DNA of 64,000 nucleotides from Branchiostoma floridae (Eukaryota; Chordata; Leptocardii; Amphioxiformes; Branchiostomatidae), in the NCBI RefSeq assembly GCF_000003815.2, contig NC_049988.1, positions 15,855,957 to 15,919,956 of the forward strand, written 5' to 3'. Both the position numbers and the translations under genes were made by a program. Of this stretch, positions 1-13,690 are shown piece after piece. The notes under the pieces were generated by a model. The model did no database searches. It saw nothing but the letters and a program-made list of their open reading frames with translations, and was not told the origin of the DNA. Within the stretch, counting starts at the first letter, position 1. The number at the start of each line of letters is the position of its first letter.

Positions 1-37
1 ATCGGGCTTGTTGATTTTATCCATAAACTTTGGAGAG

Positions 38-273
38 AGCAAAGTTATCCTAATGAATCTTTAAGAAAATCATATCTCTCACACACAGTGTATGCCATAT
101 TGTGCCTCTCTGACTGTCCCCCGCTAATTTTTTCAGCAGGTTTTCAGACAATACAGCAAAGTTATTCTGATTCTAATGAATCTCTTCTCATATCTCTTTC
201 ACACACAGCGTATGCCATATTGTGCCTCTCTGATTGCCCCTCGCTAATTTTTTCGGCAGGTTTGCGGACAATA
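38..273. repeat. Two-copy tandem repeat, about 118-bp unit
   Basis: Units at 38-154 and 155-273 share AGCAAAGTTAT, GTATGCCATATTGTGCCTCT and GCTAATTTTTTC. An open frame runs through it but shows no protein-like constraint. Confidence 0.85.
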
Positions 274-1495
274 ACCTGCACCTGCCCACATGTAGCTTCT
301 AATGATTGTCACTCAGATGAACACATTGTCATGACCATGGACCAATTTACAACATTTTCATCACATCATCCCTACAGGGAAACACTCATTTTTCTTGCAA
401 ACAATATTTCACCACTGGGGTTAGAAAAGCTTGTATCACCACAAAGTCCTTTTGTACTGAAATGTGATTGAAAGAACCCTAGTCCGTAGAAAAGCTTCAG
501 TCTCTTAGGGATAGCTTCATACAAATGTTTGTGACAAAAAACGGCTTTGCAATTATTTGAGCACACAATGTTCACTTTCATCCTCGCCGTTGGGAGCGTT
601 CAGCCCCGATTACACGAGATTATTTATAATGTGGTTCGAAATTGCTGCGGAGTAATTGAAATTTAGTGACAAGGAGGGAAGGGGACAGACGGAACGTTTC
701 GGTCTCCAGAGGAAAATTCAGCCGGCCGAGAATGATGTCATCCGTACATTTGACAACGGGGATTTTTTTCAACAATTGCTAAAAAAGGACAAAAGATGGC
801 GATAATTGTTTGGCGCTCTCCCTGGAGGCCCTCTTCGATGTAGCTCACATCATAACTAATGCAAGGGACCACCTGGGCTACAGAACATTATTGTCTGACA
901 AAGAAAATGTTTTTCGCCAATTATTCTGGCTACTGCGGGGCTTACAACAAAACAACAGAGAACAGTACATCCCTTGTGACAACAGTTAAGTGCATTGCTT
1001 CAATGGATGATGGAGGCACTACCACACAATATTTTTATCACAATATTTATGAAATTACTGCGTTTCTGGCCTATTTACATAATCTTATTATTGATGGATA
1101 CAATTTAATGTTTCTATTGACTATCACTAATATCTAAACTAAGAACATTGTTTGCCGACTATTATCAAATTTGGTGTTTTGCAAACTTTGAAAAATGCTC
1201 TAATCTCCAGGGGCAGATTGACAGAGATTCTATTTGCCAAAAGAGTGACCTTAGGCAGACCAGGGCAGATTTGGTCACCTCCATAAAAACGATGGACCAT
1301 GGGATGACTTGTTTTGGGTCATTAGTTTTTGTGGCTTCCATGTTTTTATCCACAGGCTCTTAAGTTATGTCACGGAATTAATGAATTTGTACATAAAAAA
1401 TGTTCAAACGCGTCAAAGTTTGTAGGATTGAGGTTATCTTTCAAGTTATGACCGGGAATACATTATTTTTCTCATAGGGCTATCTAGATCTACTC

Positions 1496-1632
1496 TAGCC
1501 TGGGTACCATACAGACAGAATAGTCGAGAATTGACTGTATATAGTGTATGATAAAAAGCGGAGAAAGAAGCTACTGCATACAATTTATAATAAACATCTG
1601 AGCGAACTACTATCAAGGTGGTACCCAGGCTA
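1496..1632. mobile_element. MITE with TAGCCTGGGTACCA ends and 9-bp target duplication
   Basis: 137 bp with inverted ends TAGCCTGGGTACCA / TGGTACCCAGGCTA, flanked by identical 9-mers GATCTACTC (1487-1495 and 1633-1641). A TAG start and 9-bp duplication are also found for the element at 51229-51435. Confidence 0.9.
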
Positions 1633-1902
1633 GATCTACTCCACTTTCATTCCCAAATTATTTGTTAAGTGGTGTCTTAATATGTTAACAAAATAACACA
1701 AAAGACACACAAAAAAAAGAAAAAGAAAAATTCTCATCTATCAAAAATAGAGTATGTGTTAAAGCAGTATATTGTACAGATGTGTCAGATATGTTATAAT
1801 CAGTGCACTGCTGACACTAATCCTAGGTGTCAGATCAAAGAAGATTTGGTTGTCATCGATGAGAAGGCCTAGGATGAATCAGATAAGATCTCTGAGCCAC
1901 TC

Positions 1903-2824
1903 NNNNNNNNNNNNNNNNNNNNNNNNNNNNNNNNNNNNNNNNNNNNNNNNNNNNNNNNNNNNNNNNNNNNNNNNNNNNNNNNNNNNNNNNNNNNNNNNNN
2001 NNNNNNNNNNNNNNNNNNNNNNNNNNNNNNNNNNNNNNNNNNNNNNNNNNNNNNNNNNNNNNNNNNNNNNNNNNNNNNNNNNNNNNNNNNNNNNNNNNNN
2101 NNNNNNNNNNNNNNNNNNNNNNNNNNNNNNNNNNNNNNNNNNNNNNNNNNNNNNNNNNNNNNNNNNNNNNNNNNNNNNNNNNNNNNNNNNNNNNNNNNNN
2201 NNNNNNNNNNNNNNNNNNNNNNNNNNNNNNNNNNNNNNNNNNNNNNNNNNNNNNNNNNNNNNNNNNNNNNNNNNNNNNNNNNNNNNNNNNNNNNNNNNNN
2301 NNNNNNNNNNNNNNNNNNNNNNNNNNNNNNNNNNNNNNNNNNNNNNNNNNNNNNNNNNNNNNNNNNNNNNNNNNNNNNNNNNNNNNNNNNNNNNNNNNNN
2401 NNNNNNNNNNNNNNNNNNNNNNNNNNNNNNNNNNNNNNNNNNNNNNNNNNNNNNNNNNNNNNNNNNNNNNNNNNNNNNNNNNNNNNNNNNNNNNNNNNNN
2501 NNNNNNNNNNNNNNNNNNNNNNNNNNNNNNNNNNNNNNNNNNNNNNNNNNNNNNNNNNNNNNNNNNNNNNNNNNNNNNNNNNNNNNNNNNNNNNNNNNNN
2601 NNNNNNNNNNNNNNNNNNNNNNNNNNNNNNNNNNNNNNNNNNNNNNNNNNNNNNNNNNNNNNNNNNNNNNNNNNNNNNNNNNNNNNNNNNNNNNNNNNNN
2701 NNNNNNNNNNNNNNNNNNNNNNNNNNNNNNNNNNNNNNNNNNNNNNNNNNNNNNNNNNNNNNNNNNNNNNNNNNNNNNNNNNNNNNNNNNNNNNNNNNNN
2801 NNNNNNNNNNNNNNNNNNNNNNNN
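1903..2824. other. Assembly gap (922 N)
   Basis: Unsequenced. Open frames running through it are meaningless. Part of gene A or another gene could be hidden here. Confidence 1.
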
Positions 2825-2873
2825 CAGATTTTTATGAGGGCTTCCAAGGGTGTGGTCATCTTGATATCAACTC

Positions 2874-3160
2874 AGTCACTCGTGAACAACAAATCGACGT
2901 ACATGTATTTCAACGTCACGTGGATATATGCCTTTACCTTTGTGCCAAATTTCAACTCATTCGATGAAAAAATTGAGCCTGTTATAATCCCAATGGCATC
3001 ACTTTCTGAACCACCCTTGTAATATAATGTGATAAAGGACCTGGAGGTGCATTTGTCACTGTTGAACAACCTTATCGGATTACTGCCGATTGCTTCGCCC
3101 AGTGTCAATGATGAGGTACTGATGATGAGGTTGGGAGGTTGCCACAATGTCAGGAGATCA
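2874..3160 (-). other. Protein-like open frame beside the gap, unidentified
   Basis: The minus strand is open for about 95 codons, with beta-strand-like composition (SFITLYYKGGSESDAIG, KFGTKVKAYIHVTL), ending in TGA. The same frame continues after the stop to the gap edge. There is no ATG at its start and no convincing splice sites. It could be a terminal exon, a pseudogene fragment or chance. Not recognised as integrin. Confidence 0.25.
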
Positions 3161-3266
3161 TATCATCATTTATCAAACCTCTGAGCTTTATAGCCGTCGT
3201 TGATGATAACACAGTTGTAGGCTAGAATAGTGATGAAACTATAGAAGTAATCCTTGCCCCTGCCAG

Positions 3267-3302
3267 TGTTTGTTTGTTTGTTTGTTTGTTTGTTTGTTTG
3301 TT
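3267..3302. repeat. (TTTG)n microsatellite
   Basis: About nine perfect tetranucleotide units, followed by degenerate TTGG-rich sequence to about 3420. Similar GTTT runs occur at about 23157-23180 and 32456-32477. Confidence 0.95.
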
Positions 3303-6300
3303 CTATCAGTTGGTCAGTGGGTCCTTGGCCCATCTGTCGGTCAATTGGTCTGTCCGTCGTTTGTCCCATCGTCTGGACAGTTCGTTGGTTAATTGGTTAG
3401 TTGGTTGGTTAACAGGATAAGTTAAAAGAAGTGAATCAATTTTACAACTTCTCTTAGACTTATCTATTGGTTTTAAGGACTTTTACTGGCCTTGGTCTAT
3501 GCTTATTGGTTAAAACGATCAGGATCAACAAGATTTTTTCACCATTTCACGACAAATACTCTCAACAACCTGTACGTTGCCCATTATGAAACCTAGACCC
3601 CTGTGCCTGTTTGCGTGTCCTATGTTTATGACCCCAGAGCGGCGACAACTCCAGTCCATTAACACATGACATGCTGTGACTGATCACTGTAGATGTGGGT
3701 CACTCTCCGCATCACCGATGACCCCACAATGTCAAATGACCGGATGGCCATGTGTCATCTTTATAAGAAAATTACACTACCTTGGACATAGCCAGAATTG
3801 GGTTGTAGCATATCAATGACCAGTTATTACCAGATTTGGGTTGTAACATGGGCAGGCTTCTATAAGCAAGATTTAATCAGGCTATTGTATACCTAACCTT
3901 TTTACATCTAACTTTATGTGCTGTTGCTATCTAATGGCTATATTGGTGTCAACGAGTTCCTCTTTATCCTTATAATAGTTCTATAGTTCTAGAGAAAAAA
4001 CCCTCTAGCAAAGGACACTTACCCGGTAGTCTAGTAAACTCTAATAGCCACTAGCACTGTTAGTGTACCACAGAAACGGATATACAGTTATAGATGAGGG
4101 CTCACAGGCTTAATTTTGTGGATGGCCAGTGGTTTGTGATGATGCTCGGAAACCGGTAAGAAAGTCGCTACGAATTGAAAAAATCCGTTCATAAAAGCAT
4201 GGCAAATTGAGAGAAAACGTCAGAACAGTGATCAAACCGTCAAGAAATGGGCACTTGCTGTAAAACATCCCGTTCTAAAACGAGAAGCAGGTAAGAATCG
4301 GTTTTGCAGCAGCAGATGTGTCGACGTCAGCAATATTGGGATGGTCCTACCACAATCACAGGGTGGTAATTTCTCATAGATGTCGGTGAAGAAAATTGCT
4401 TTTATGTAGGACAGCGTTCAATAATGCAGGGTAAGCAGTATATGATGGGGTGACCCCTATCAAACGGTGGTCACAGACCATGAGGGGTGTCCAGTGATAT
4501 AGATTACCACCGCATCTGATAGAGGCGTAAATGGTTCTTGGAAAGAGTGCATGACTATTGGATTGAGCTCTTCTATGACAGTACTACTGTTTACAGTACT
4601 AGTATAACATGCTTTGTTGCAAATATGCATTACAAATTTCTAGCAAAAACCTCATTCTTTTATTCCTATATGAGGTAAAGATTTTTTATCAAAACCCCAT
4701 TTTCTTGTAAATTACATTTAAAACTTCAACAAAGCATTCAACCAAGCAGCAACAGTAACCAGTAAAGTTATAATTCTTGATGCAGGCAAAAAAAGGCCAC
4801 AGAGTGATCTACTTTTCAGTTTCGCGAGAAACACACAAACTTGATTGCAGGTATTCAAAAGGAAAAGGACTTAAAAGAAAATGAATCTGACCCCTCTTTA
4901 TGTGTCTTGATGGTATACCCCTGCGCTTCTGTCCACCTAAGACCGAGTGATCCATTGAATATGGTGACTGTCAGAAGGGCACATTTACTGTCCCGGTGGA
5001 AATCAGCTTTAGATGCTATTACCCCAGAAACATGACACAAAATGGCTGAAACTACCTGACTCAGCACTGGGGTGGTCAACTGATGGTCAAGCAATATTTC
5101 TGACACTCTGACCATACTTATTTTAAATTCAAGAAAGGCACTTTAATGGCACAACAAGTCTCTCCTTTGATATCTACCTTGCTAGCCTGGTTGCCATCCT
5201 ATTATAAGTTTACCAGTTAACTAGGACACCCAGCCTATTGACTTGCTATCTAATGATGACATGGCTTGACCATTGTTGGCAAGTATGCTAAACAATTAGC
5301 GGTCACTTTGAGGCGGGGGTCGTCTTGTGAACATGATCGCTAGACCAAGTTTGACTGTTTGACAGTAGGGTTATTAACTAGACATACAGTGACAGGCAGC
5401 CTCTCATGGGATACATCTACAGTTCCAGTGACACTGACAGGCCTGGCCTGTCTCCTACACTAGACACCATGGGATTTATCAAAATTTGTTTTATTAATGA
5501 ACTTCTAATAGCCCAAACCCAAATTGCATACAGAATTTGGTGATTACTTCGTAATACAGTACATTTGTTCCACAAACTCTGTGAAACTCTTTGATAGTTA
5601 GTTGTTTCGCTCAATCTGTTATAGGCCCACATGCTGATACAAAATGATACATTATAATCAGTAGATTTTCAGATTTTTTTTAAATCTACACTGTACTTTC
5701 AAAAGCAGCTGCTCTTTGGAGCTTTTAATATTTCATAGCAGAGTGGATTCCAATTTGAAATTATAGGATAATTGATACCTAAGTATTAAAATGTTGATAT
5801 ATCTCATGTGTAAACTAATAGAGAACACCAAAGTCTTTTGGAATCGCATCATCTATGTATAGATCACTTTTCAGCAAAATGATATGTTTTAGTCATATCA
5901 GTCGCTCTTTTTCTTTGAAACACCTGCTCAAAAGAAAATCCCAGATCCGTTGTGTGTCATGGCCTTAAAAGGTGTAAAACGTAATTTGAGTCATCATCTA
6001 CTGTAATACCAACCTCAAGGGACATCGTCTAGACATTGTACTTTAGTGTATCACATCAGGGAAAACTCAACACTGGTAAGAGTACATAACTCATCATTCT
6101 GTATGACAGAATAGAAAGAAATCTGAAAAAAAAAAGAAGATTGATCTAGATCCATTTTATAAAACCCAATAAACTTTTTAGCCTACAGTCATTTAAGGTT
6201 TTCTATCCTTCCTACAACAACTGGAAAATATGAAGCCTATACTTGTAAACCAATGTGATAAAGGTTTAGGAAAACTTCATTTAGAAATTGAAAAGACGAG

Positions 6301-6984
6301 ATTGATCTAAATTGTTTTTTACAACATCTGATTAATGGCATTAGTCATCAGCTATCAAATCTTTTCCTGGTTGCAAGTTACAGCTAATGTAGAAGGTATT
6401 CTAACAACAGCGTTCATCAACGTACTCGTAAAGTAATGATTAAGCCGAGAAACAATAAATATTTTACAGCATTGCATGGCGACAGAGGCGACAAAATGAG
6501 ACAATAACTCTTCAAACTTATTTGATTACTATGTGCCACAAAAATGGTTGGGGTTTAGAAATTTCTGTAAATAGTGCTTCTGGACTCTAGAAATAAGTGC
6601 AGCGATAAACCACTAATAGAGATATTGAAATAAGAAATCAGACAAAGACCAACTTTGCTCTCAAGTAAGGCCTACGTCACATTTTCAAACCGGGGCCCAA
6701 CCGGGCAGCTTTTGGAGATGATAAGTATTATATAAACTACATGTACACAATATGTAAAGAGACTAGTCGTGGGCATTATCTGTGTACATCATTACGTATA
6801 CATTTCGATTATTCGTTTTAACAAACAGCCTGGCCGGGCCACGATTTGGAAATAGAACGTTAGCCTAAAGAAGGAATGGCCCCCAGCAGGCCATCTTCAA
6901 ACAGTTCCTGTCCAGATGAGCCTCTCCAGCCGTAGACATGCAGTCTCCAGTAGGATTTACTGTCATCAGATATGATCATCTCCG

Positions 6985-7410
6985 TCGTAAAGCTACCCTA
7001 TAACGGCCTGATGAACTGGGATTTACCCCCAAACATGCAAAAATCTGTCAGAACTAAAAGAGAGGTTTGTCATTGTACCATACCATCGTTCTCACAATTT
7101 TTTAACGATATAAAAATCTAGTGTGAAAAGGTGAAATTATTCATTGTAAAGCAACAGCCTGATGATAAACTGGCATTTACCCCTTAACATGCACAGATTT
7201 GTCTGAACGGAAAGAAGGGTTCATCGTTGTACCCTATTTCAAACATGTTATCTAGATTTACTATGGACAGATGCAATTAGATGTCATCAACTCTGTCGTA
7301 AAACTAAAGCATAGCAGGCTGACGAACTGGGACCTACCCTTAAACCTGAACAGATTTGCAAGTTGTCGTGAACAAATCATTCTGTTCATTGTAACATCTT
7401 CATAAAGGAT
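6985..7410. repeat. Three-copy diverged tandem repeat
   Basis: CCTGATGAACTGGGATTTAC, CCTGATGATAAACTGGCATT and GCTGACGAACTGGGACCTAC start equivalent blocks at about 7010, 7158 and 7318, each followed by AACATGCA-like and ATTGTAC-like sequence. Unit about 150 bp. Confidence 0.75.
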
Positions 7411-7727
7411 ATCATCCAAATATCAAAACATTGTTGGGCCTCTTGGAACAATTGATTTAAAAAAAAACAGTCATATTTGTACCACTGTGTCATTTGCTAA
7501 CAAGCCCATACAGGAAGTCCTAAAAATTGGTAACTCACTTTGGCAGAAATCTAGTTAATTGCAGCATATACAATTTCAATATTACCAGTTTTATGTTCTA
7601 TATCGGAAGGCAATTATCATACTTTCTGACAGAAGGAATTCAGGGAATGCGTCCTGTACTACTCCAACCTTGCGGACCCTTATTTTGATGGACTGCCAGA
7701 TTCCACAGACAGTGTAAGTCATGATCA

Positions 7728-8002
7728 GACTGGCACCTGGGTAAATGGCACAGTCCCCAGTGGGACTGGGTAAAGCAGAGGTCCGCAGGTATCATTATGT
7801 AGTTTTTGCTGGCTTCCTTAATTTCTTCCACCTCAGAAAAGTCCTGAGCAGATGTGGGATCTAAGCATTATTCATGCAGAAAGTTTGTCGATGCTTGCAT
7901 ACTTCAGAATGTGGTTCTTAGAATAGAAATATTACACCTTTTTCACCTGGGTAAATCGCACGGTCCCCACTGGGACTGGGTAAAGCAGAGGTCCGCAGGG
8001 AT
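7728..8002. repeat. Two-copy direct repeat (GTCCCCA-TGGGACTGGG block)
   Basis: CACCTGGGTAAAT.GCAC.GT followed by GGGACTGGGTAAAGCAGAGG occurs at 7732-7790 and 7946-8000, about 57 bp each. Confidence 0.88.
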
Positions 8003-8036
8003 TACATTTCACCTGCTTCCTGCATGACATCACCTG

Positions 8037-8313
8037 TGAGATGGGTGGGCTTTGGGCTTAACTTGCTCAAACGATTCCGACAAGTATCACACTTGTAATT
8101 CATTTGTTTTAGAAACAGCCTAGATTTTGCAAATTCATTTGATTGAAAGAAGTCTAACATTAATAGAAATACAGCTAATGACAATGTACTAAATAAAATA
8201 GACACACTGCAATAAAATATGACATCATCTAAGAGATGTATTGGCTTTGGGCTAAACTTGCTCAAACGATTCCGACAAGTATCACACTTGTAATTTATTT
8301 GTATCAGTAACAG
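8037..8313. repeat. Two-copy direct repeat, about 80 bp
   Basis: TTGCTCAAACGATTCCGACA and AGTATCACACTTGTAATT occur at about 8060-8100 and 8255-8295, with matching flanks (GAGATG..., ...AACAG). Confidence 0.88.
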
Positions 8314-11300
8314 GTTTACATTTGACGAATAAAAAAAAGTTGGCCATTCATAGCAAAAAGTCTGAAAAGACTGTGTTCAATATTATTGTTTTAAGAAATG
8401 TCTTCTACAATGAAAATCACAGAGTTGAACAAATAGAAACATGTATTATTGTGCAAGTGACCATAAAAAGGTCAGGTTTTTAACAAGAGGTCTAAACAGC
8501 CCTTGGCTAAATACTGAATATATACATCAAACTGGAAAAGTCAGAGTGACGGAAAGGCCCCCAGAGAGAATCTGAGTGAAAGTCAACCAGAAATTCAAAT
8601 ATTGACCATTCAATGTTTGCAGAAGAGATTATACAACAGATTAATTCTCGTATAATCCCAAAGGTAAACACATTTGTATGCTGTGCAGCATTTTCTCTAC
8701 AGGTTTTTGTAGCGGTAAAAGTAAATATGAGGAGCAGTCCAGGAGACAATACTAGTGCATGTAAAATCTGATAGGTAGACAAAGATGACTTGGATTTTTT
8801 TTGTTCCTGTAGACAAAATTGGAGTTTGTAAGTGGAATATCATACGATAATCAAGCTACAAAGCTGGAGTGTTATCTTGAAGGCTGGCCGTACAGTCTTC
8901 TGGATGCTGACATGAGATATTAGATTTGCTCCCCAAAGGTACTGTGACTAATAGACTTACCCTCACAAACAGAACAGCTATGTTTAATACAGATATAGCT
9001 GAGTAGTAAAAAATTTAGCTACTTTGTGACAAAAAATATTGTCCTATACTCTTATCCGTTCAGTCAAAGTCTTGATGAAAATCATAGATCCCAAAAAAAT
9101 TTTAGATTTGAAATGTTACAACAACTTAAGCTCCTTAATACAGATACAGATGCAGCATTTCATCTTCACTATGTGATGATCGCAAAGGCTAAGCTGATCA
9201 ACAACACCTTTTCCAATTCTAAACTGAGAGGGTAGCTACTGTTGAGGCAAAGAGAAAGGTGAGAAAAGCCCATCATCAAAGGATGCTGAACCGGTAGACT
9301 CTCCATTCTCCAAAAGGAGTGGCTGTCTATTATATTACATCATCACTTGGTGGATAAAATCTAGGTCAGGAAGCTTTCCACATAGACCCCTCACCTGTCA
9401 GGTAACACAAAACTGTACAAGATGGAAGAGCTGTACACTCATTATCATTTCTCCCTAGAGGGGTGAATCCATTTCATCCCCTGGTCAGTAATGGGCAGCT
9501 GGGGGGTGAATCATTACCGACCAGGGGTGTTCCATCAGAAGGAGATAAGATTACAGGGGTGACACTTGATATACCCAGGGGAGGGGCATGATGTAATGTT
9601 TCGAGGTTGTAGTGTTAGTCTTTAGAGATGAAGCTAGTCACTTTAAATTAAGGGGAAAAGGTAGAAAATCTTTTAGTCACTTTTTAAGTCAAATATCTCA
9701 GTCTATGATGTACAAGGATATGACTGATGAAGATAGCATTGTCATAGATTGAAATATGACTGTCCTCTACTGTATATCCAATGATATAGCAAAGTATGAG
9801 ACTTCCAACCATACAGCATCACTAAAATCCTAAAAGTAACCCTTGAAACTTAAAGTAAACAGGGTTACATGGAAGTAGAAAGATGACGAAAAGGAAAGAG
9901 GGAAAATCAGCAAAAGAAGATGACAACGAAATGACAGTAGAGACACTTGTTAATGGTATTTTCAAACATTGTCCGTTTCAATTCGGAAACTATCCTTCCA
10001 ACTTCAAACAGTATAAAATGGCTTTCAAGTACACAAATGTAAAATAAATGGATGGGGGTTACAGGGAAAATCTAAAGAGGAAGAGGAAAGAAGATGACAG
10101 GAAGACACTTGATACATGTACCCTGAGGGAGGGGATGTGATATAATAGATGAGGGTATAGGTTATTAGGGATGGACCAGAGAGGATAGGGGTTGGATGGA
10201 TGTGTGAAAATGGGAGGAAAATCTGTACCATGGGGATAACAAAAAAATAATTATTACCTTCAAATGAGAGAAAAATATAGAATATTTGACTATTTTCATC
10301 TCTTCCTATTTCTGAATATCTTAAAGACAATTTTACAATTATGTTCTGATGTTGAACGAAATGTCCTCACAAGTGAACTTTGGTTGACTTCTGTAAAAAT
10401 CACGACACGGAATCACTTTTTTATGACTCCGGCCCATTTCCAAGGTTATAAATGTTTAAAATCAAATCATTCTGCATGAATGCACAAAACACTAAACTGT
10501 GCTGACCCAGTTCAGTGTCTATCACACCCTCGGTTCATTGTCTATGATCCTAAAAAGGCAAAATAAATCATATCTTGACCATGTCATTGAAATTGAAATT
10601 TCTAACAAAATGTTTTGAACTGGAAGAGCAAACCCAAAAATCAGATTGTCTTTAAGATTTGTCTTTTCATTGACAGAATTTGATGTCTTGTTAGGTACAA
10701 TATCTTTTACAGCCAAAAACAATTACACTACAGATTATTGTAATGATTTCATCAAGTGTTATGTTCGTCCGTCAGTCAACAACATTGCTTCTGTTAGCAA
10801 TGTCGTCCACCATTCACGATTCATTCGTCCATCAGCGTAGTTAAGTCAAGTAAATCCATCCTACGATTCAAATCTTGACTTCCGTGTCCTTTTCATTATA
10901 GCTCGAACATCACGAAAAATGAAATTACAGCCTAAACAGAGCCAGTCAATCGATACGCCTTACTGTACTTAGGCAGCGACCAAAGTAATTTCTAACACAA
11001 ACACAGCATCACTCTCTCAGTACAGTAATCAAATCTGCCTCTTTAACCCAATCGCTCACGTGAAATAGGGTCTGCCTTAGCTCTATAGTAGGATCAATAG
11101 CACATTTAACCCTTCTACTTTCCTCTCGGAAACTAAAAGGAATCAATACATTTATCCTGGGCTACACCTAAAAACCCTGGTGTGAACTTCATCACATTAT
11201 TGGTTTGGAAGGAGGAACGCCTCACCCTAAAGCCACATGATTCGAAGCAATTATTTTGCTATCACCCTGGTGCTATGGTAGGATACATGAAAGGACAAGC

Positions 11301-13379
11301 TAGCTCAACATGTATTCAATACTTTGCATCTCAGATAAATAGTAAAAATTCCTAGCTTTGGCAAAAGTTTCATTTTCATTCATTTTTGGCAAAATCTCAG
11401 TTTTATTGATTTGGTCTGGGAAATGTATTTTACTTAAAAATTCAATTATTGCCTCACCAAATCACCAAAATTTAGGTTTATCAAATTTCATTTTCTTATA
11501 AAAGTTACATGTTCATGTAACTGTTTTAAGAAAACAAAGTGATATGCTGATACATGTACTTAATTCTAGGTCAGGTATTATTGGCACTGACCCTTTCTAA
11601 GACTCTGTATTTGTTCAGGGGCACAGTTTGTTACAGACAAGGTCTTTACACCAATCTATAACACCACAAGAAGGCTATACCAGATTATACATGACCTTGA
11701 CATGCCAGGGTTCTGTGTGACCTTCAAAGTTCAGAAGAACCATAAGCACACCGCATGCCATGTTTTGTCTGCTCTATCTCAAGAATTCCAGAACTGGCTT
11801 GAACACAGGAAACACATAAAGAGAAAAAAATGTCTGAAATCAGAGAAAGGAAATAGCAGGAGCACAAGTCTCAGGTGACCACAAAAACACACCTCATCTA
11901 AAACCAGGAAAAGACTGACGTTTCTTTGTCATTCCGCCCTCTCACACATTAGACCTGCATTCTCTAAAGGATGTCATCCATAAAATTAAGTTTGCACAGC
12001 CAAATAATACACTACAACGGGGAAGGGAAATGACTGTCTTTACTACATGTTTTCCAGCTTCAACCTCAGACAGCAAACAGTAACGGTTATAATCCACAAC
12101 CCACGCACCTTACACGTACAGTATATGGAGGAATTCCCAAACAGTGCAAATCCTCCCCCTCTGTGTTTTCCTGCTGAGTTTGTCTCATCATACCTCTCAA
12201 GTTACACACCTGCATGATTCAGCTTCCTGGTCTAGCTTCTTTTGTCTGGAATTTTTGTGGTTTAAATTCAAAGACGTACAGTTTAGAGTTTACAAACATG
12301 GTAATGTTAGTAGCTATGCCTGTTGCAGCTTGCAAAAGTTGAAAAGTTTCCACATATTTGTTTCTACTGGTAACGCATGAATGTATCAGCTAAGGTTGTG
12401 TTTACACCTTTGCTGTAATGTTCTTGGCAAAGTTTCCGCACAACAACAAAATCCAAACACCGTAAAAGTTTATCTGTGCAAATCTAACATTCATGGCTTA
12501 AAATACCAAAGAAGAGACATCTAACCACCTGGAATTTCTCATTTCAACACAGACATAATTCTTCCGGTAAATCTGCAACATCCTGGAGTAAATCAAAACT
12601 GCTTTCTAGCCTCCTTAAAATTCCTTAGGATAAAGAAAATGATACTTTGCATGGCATTTCATAAATACCTGGTATGCCTGTCATACCAACATGTCTTATT
12701 TCTAGTTACTTGCAGTAAATTAAAGAAAGCAGCAAGTGATTAAGATGTAATATACCTAAGATTAATGTCTTAACCTTGGCATTGAGATAACTGGATTAAT
12801 TTGTTTTCCTGTCTTAAAGCCACATTTTTTCTTTATCAAATTTCCAAGGGACAGACCAAGAACAAAGATGGGTGTAACTGCAAACATTGTCACCTTATTT
12901 ATGTGTACACACTCCTGCTGGACTACATGTGGACACCATTAGTATAAATGGCCTGTACAAGTTCTGTTGTTGTCAGTAAACCTGTATGAGTGTATGTAGA
13001 TAGAGTTGTGGGGCAGACAGCCAAAAAGTGTCACTTGACTACCAAGCCAAGTGCATAAATTACAATATTTCCTGTTTTCTGCAAAGTGAAGTTTTCTGCA
13101 AATCAATTCTAAAATCTGGAACAATTGCCAACAGAAAACTTACAAATCTACTTTCTACTTTATTTTCATGCCTTTTTAAGAATTCAAACTTTAACTTTTT
13201 TCTAAAACACCTTCATGATGAAAACCACTAATTCCTTTTAAGGTTGACCTGTTATTCCAAGGTAGGCGTAATTGACAGCTGAAGGTCAGAGGTCGAGGGT
13301 GCCTTATCAGAAAGGGAATGTGCATACCAGGCAGATCACAAACACCCAGAAATGTTTCAGGGGCAAAAAAAACACTGCC

Positions 13380-13450
13380 TGTCAGCTGGGCTGGCTTAGC
13401 AGCAAGTGTCTGAAGGCCAAGAGGTCTGAGTTTGATTCCCATCCTGAACA
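13380..13450 (+). repeat. tRNA-like SINE head remnant
   Basis: GGCTGGCTTAGCAGCAAG and GAGTTTGATTCCC resemble A and B boxes at tRNA spacing. A second copy is at 13618-13690. It does not fold as a complete tRNA by eye. Confidence 0.6.
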
Positions 13451-13617
13451 GTACAGGTGTAGCTAGCTATCATCATCATCATCGCGGGCTGCTTGCCCGG
13501 ACCAAGTCCACCCTCAAAAAAGGCCTATTCAGTGAAGATGAGCTAGCTATATCAAACTTCAAAGTAAAAACAAGTTATAGGAAGATGTATGCATGTATCT
13601 GGGCATCAATGTGTGCA

Positions 13618-13690
13618 ACCTGCCAGCTGAGGTTGCTTAGCCACAAGTGTTTCAAGGCTAAAAGGCCTGGGTTCGATTCCCAACCAGACA
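13618..13690 (+). repeat. tRNA-like SINE head remnant, second copy
   Basis: GAGGTTGCTTAGCCACAAG and GGGTTCGATTCCCAACC. The B box is a near-consensus match. Similar to 13380-13450 and likely the same SINE family. Confidence 0.62.

Noticed and set aside
88-471. 127-codon open frame at the left edge
   Set aside because: It crosses a 118-bp tandem repeat and shows no protein-like conservation.
1772-3022. Long open frames across the gap on both strands
   Set aside because: They consist almost entirely of N; no real coding evidence.
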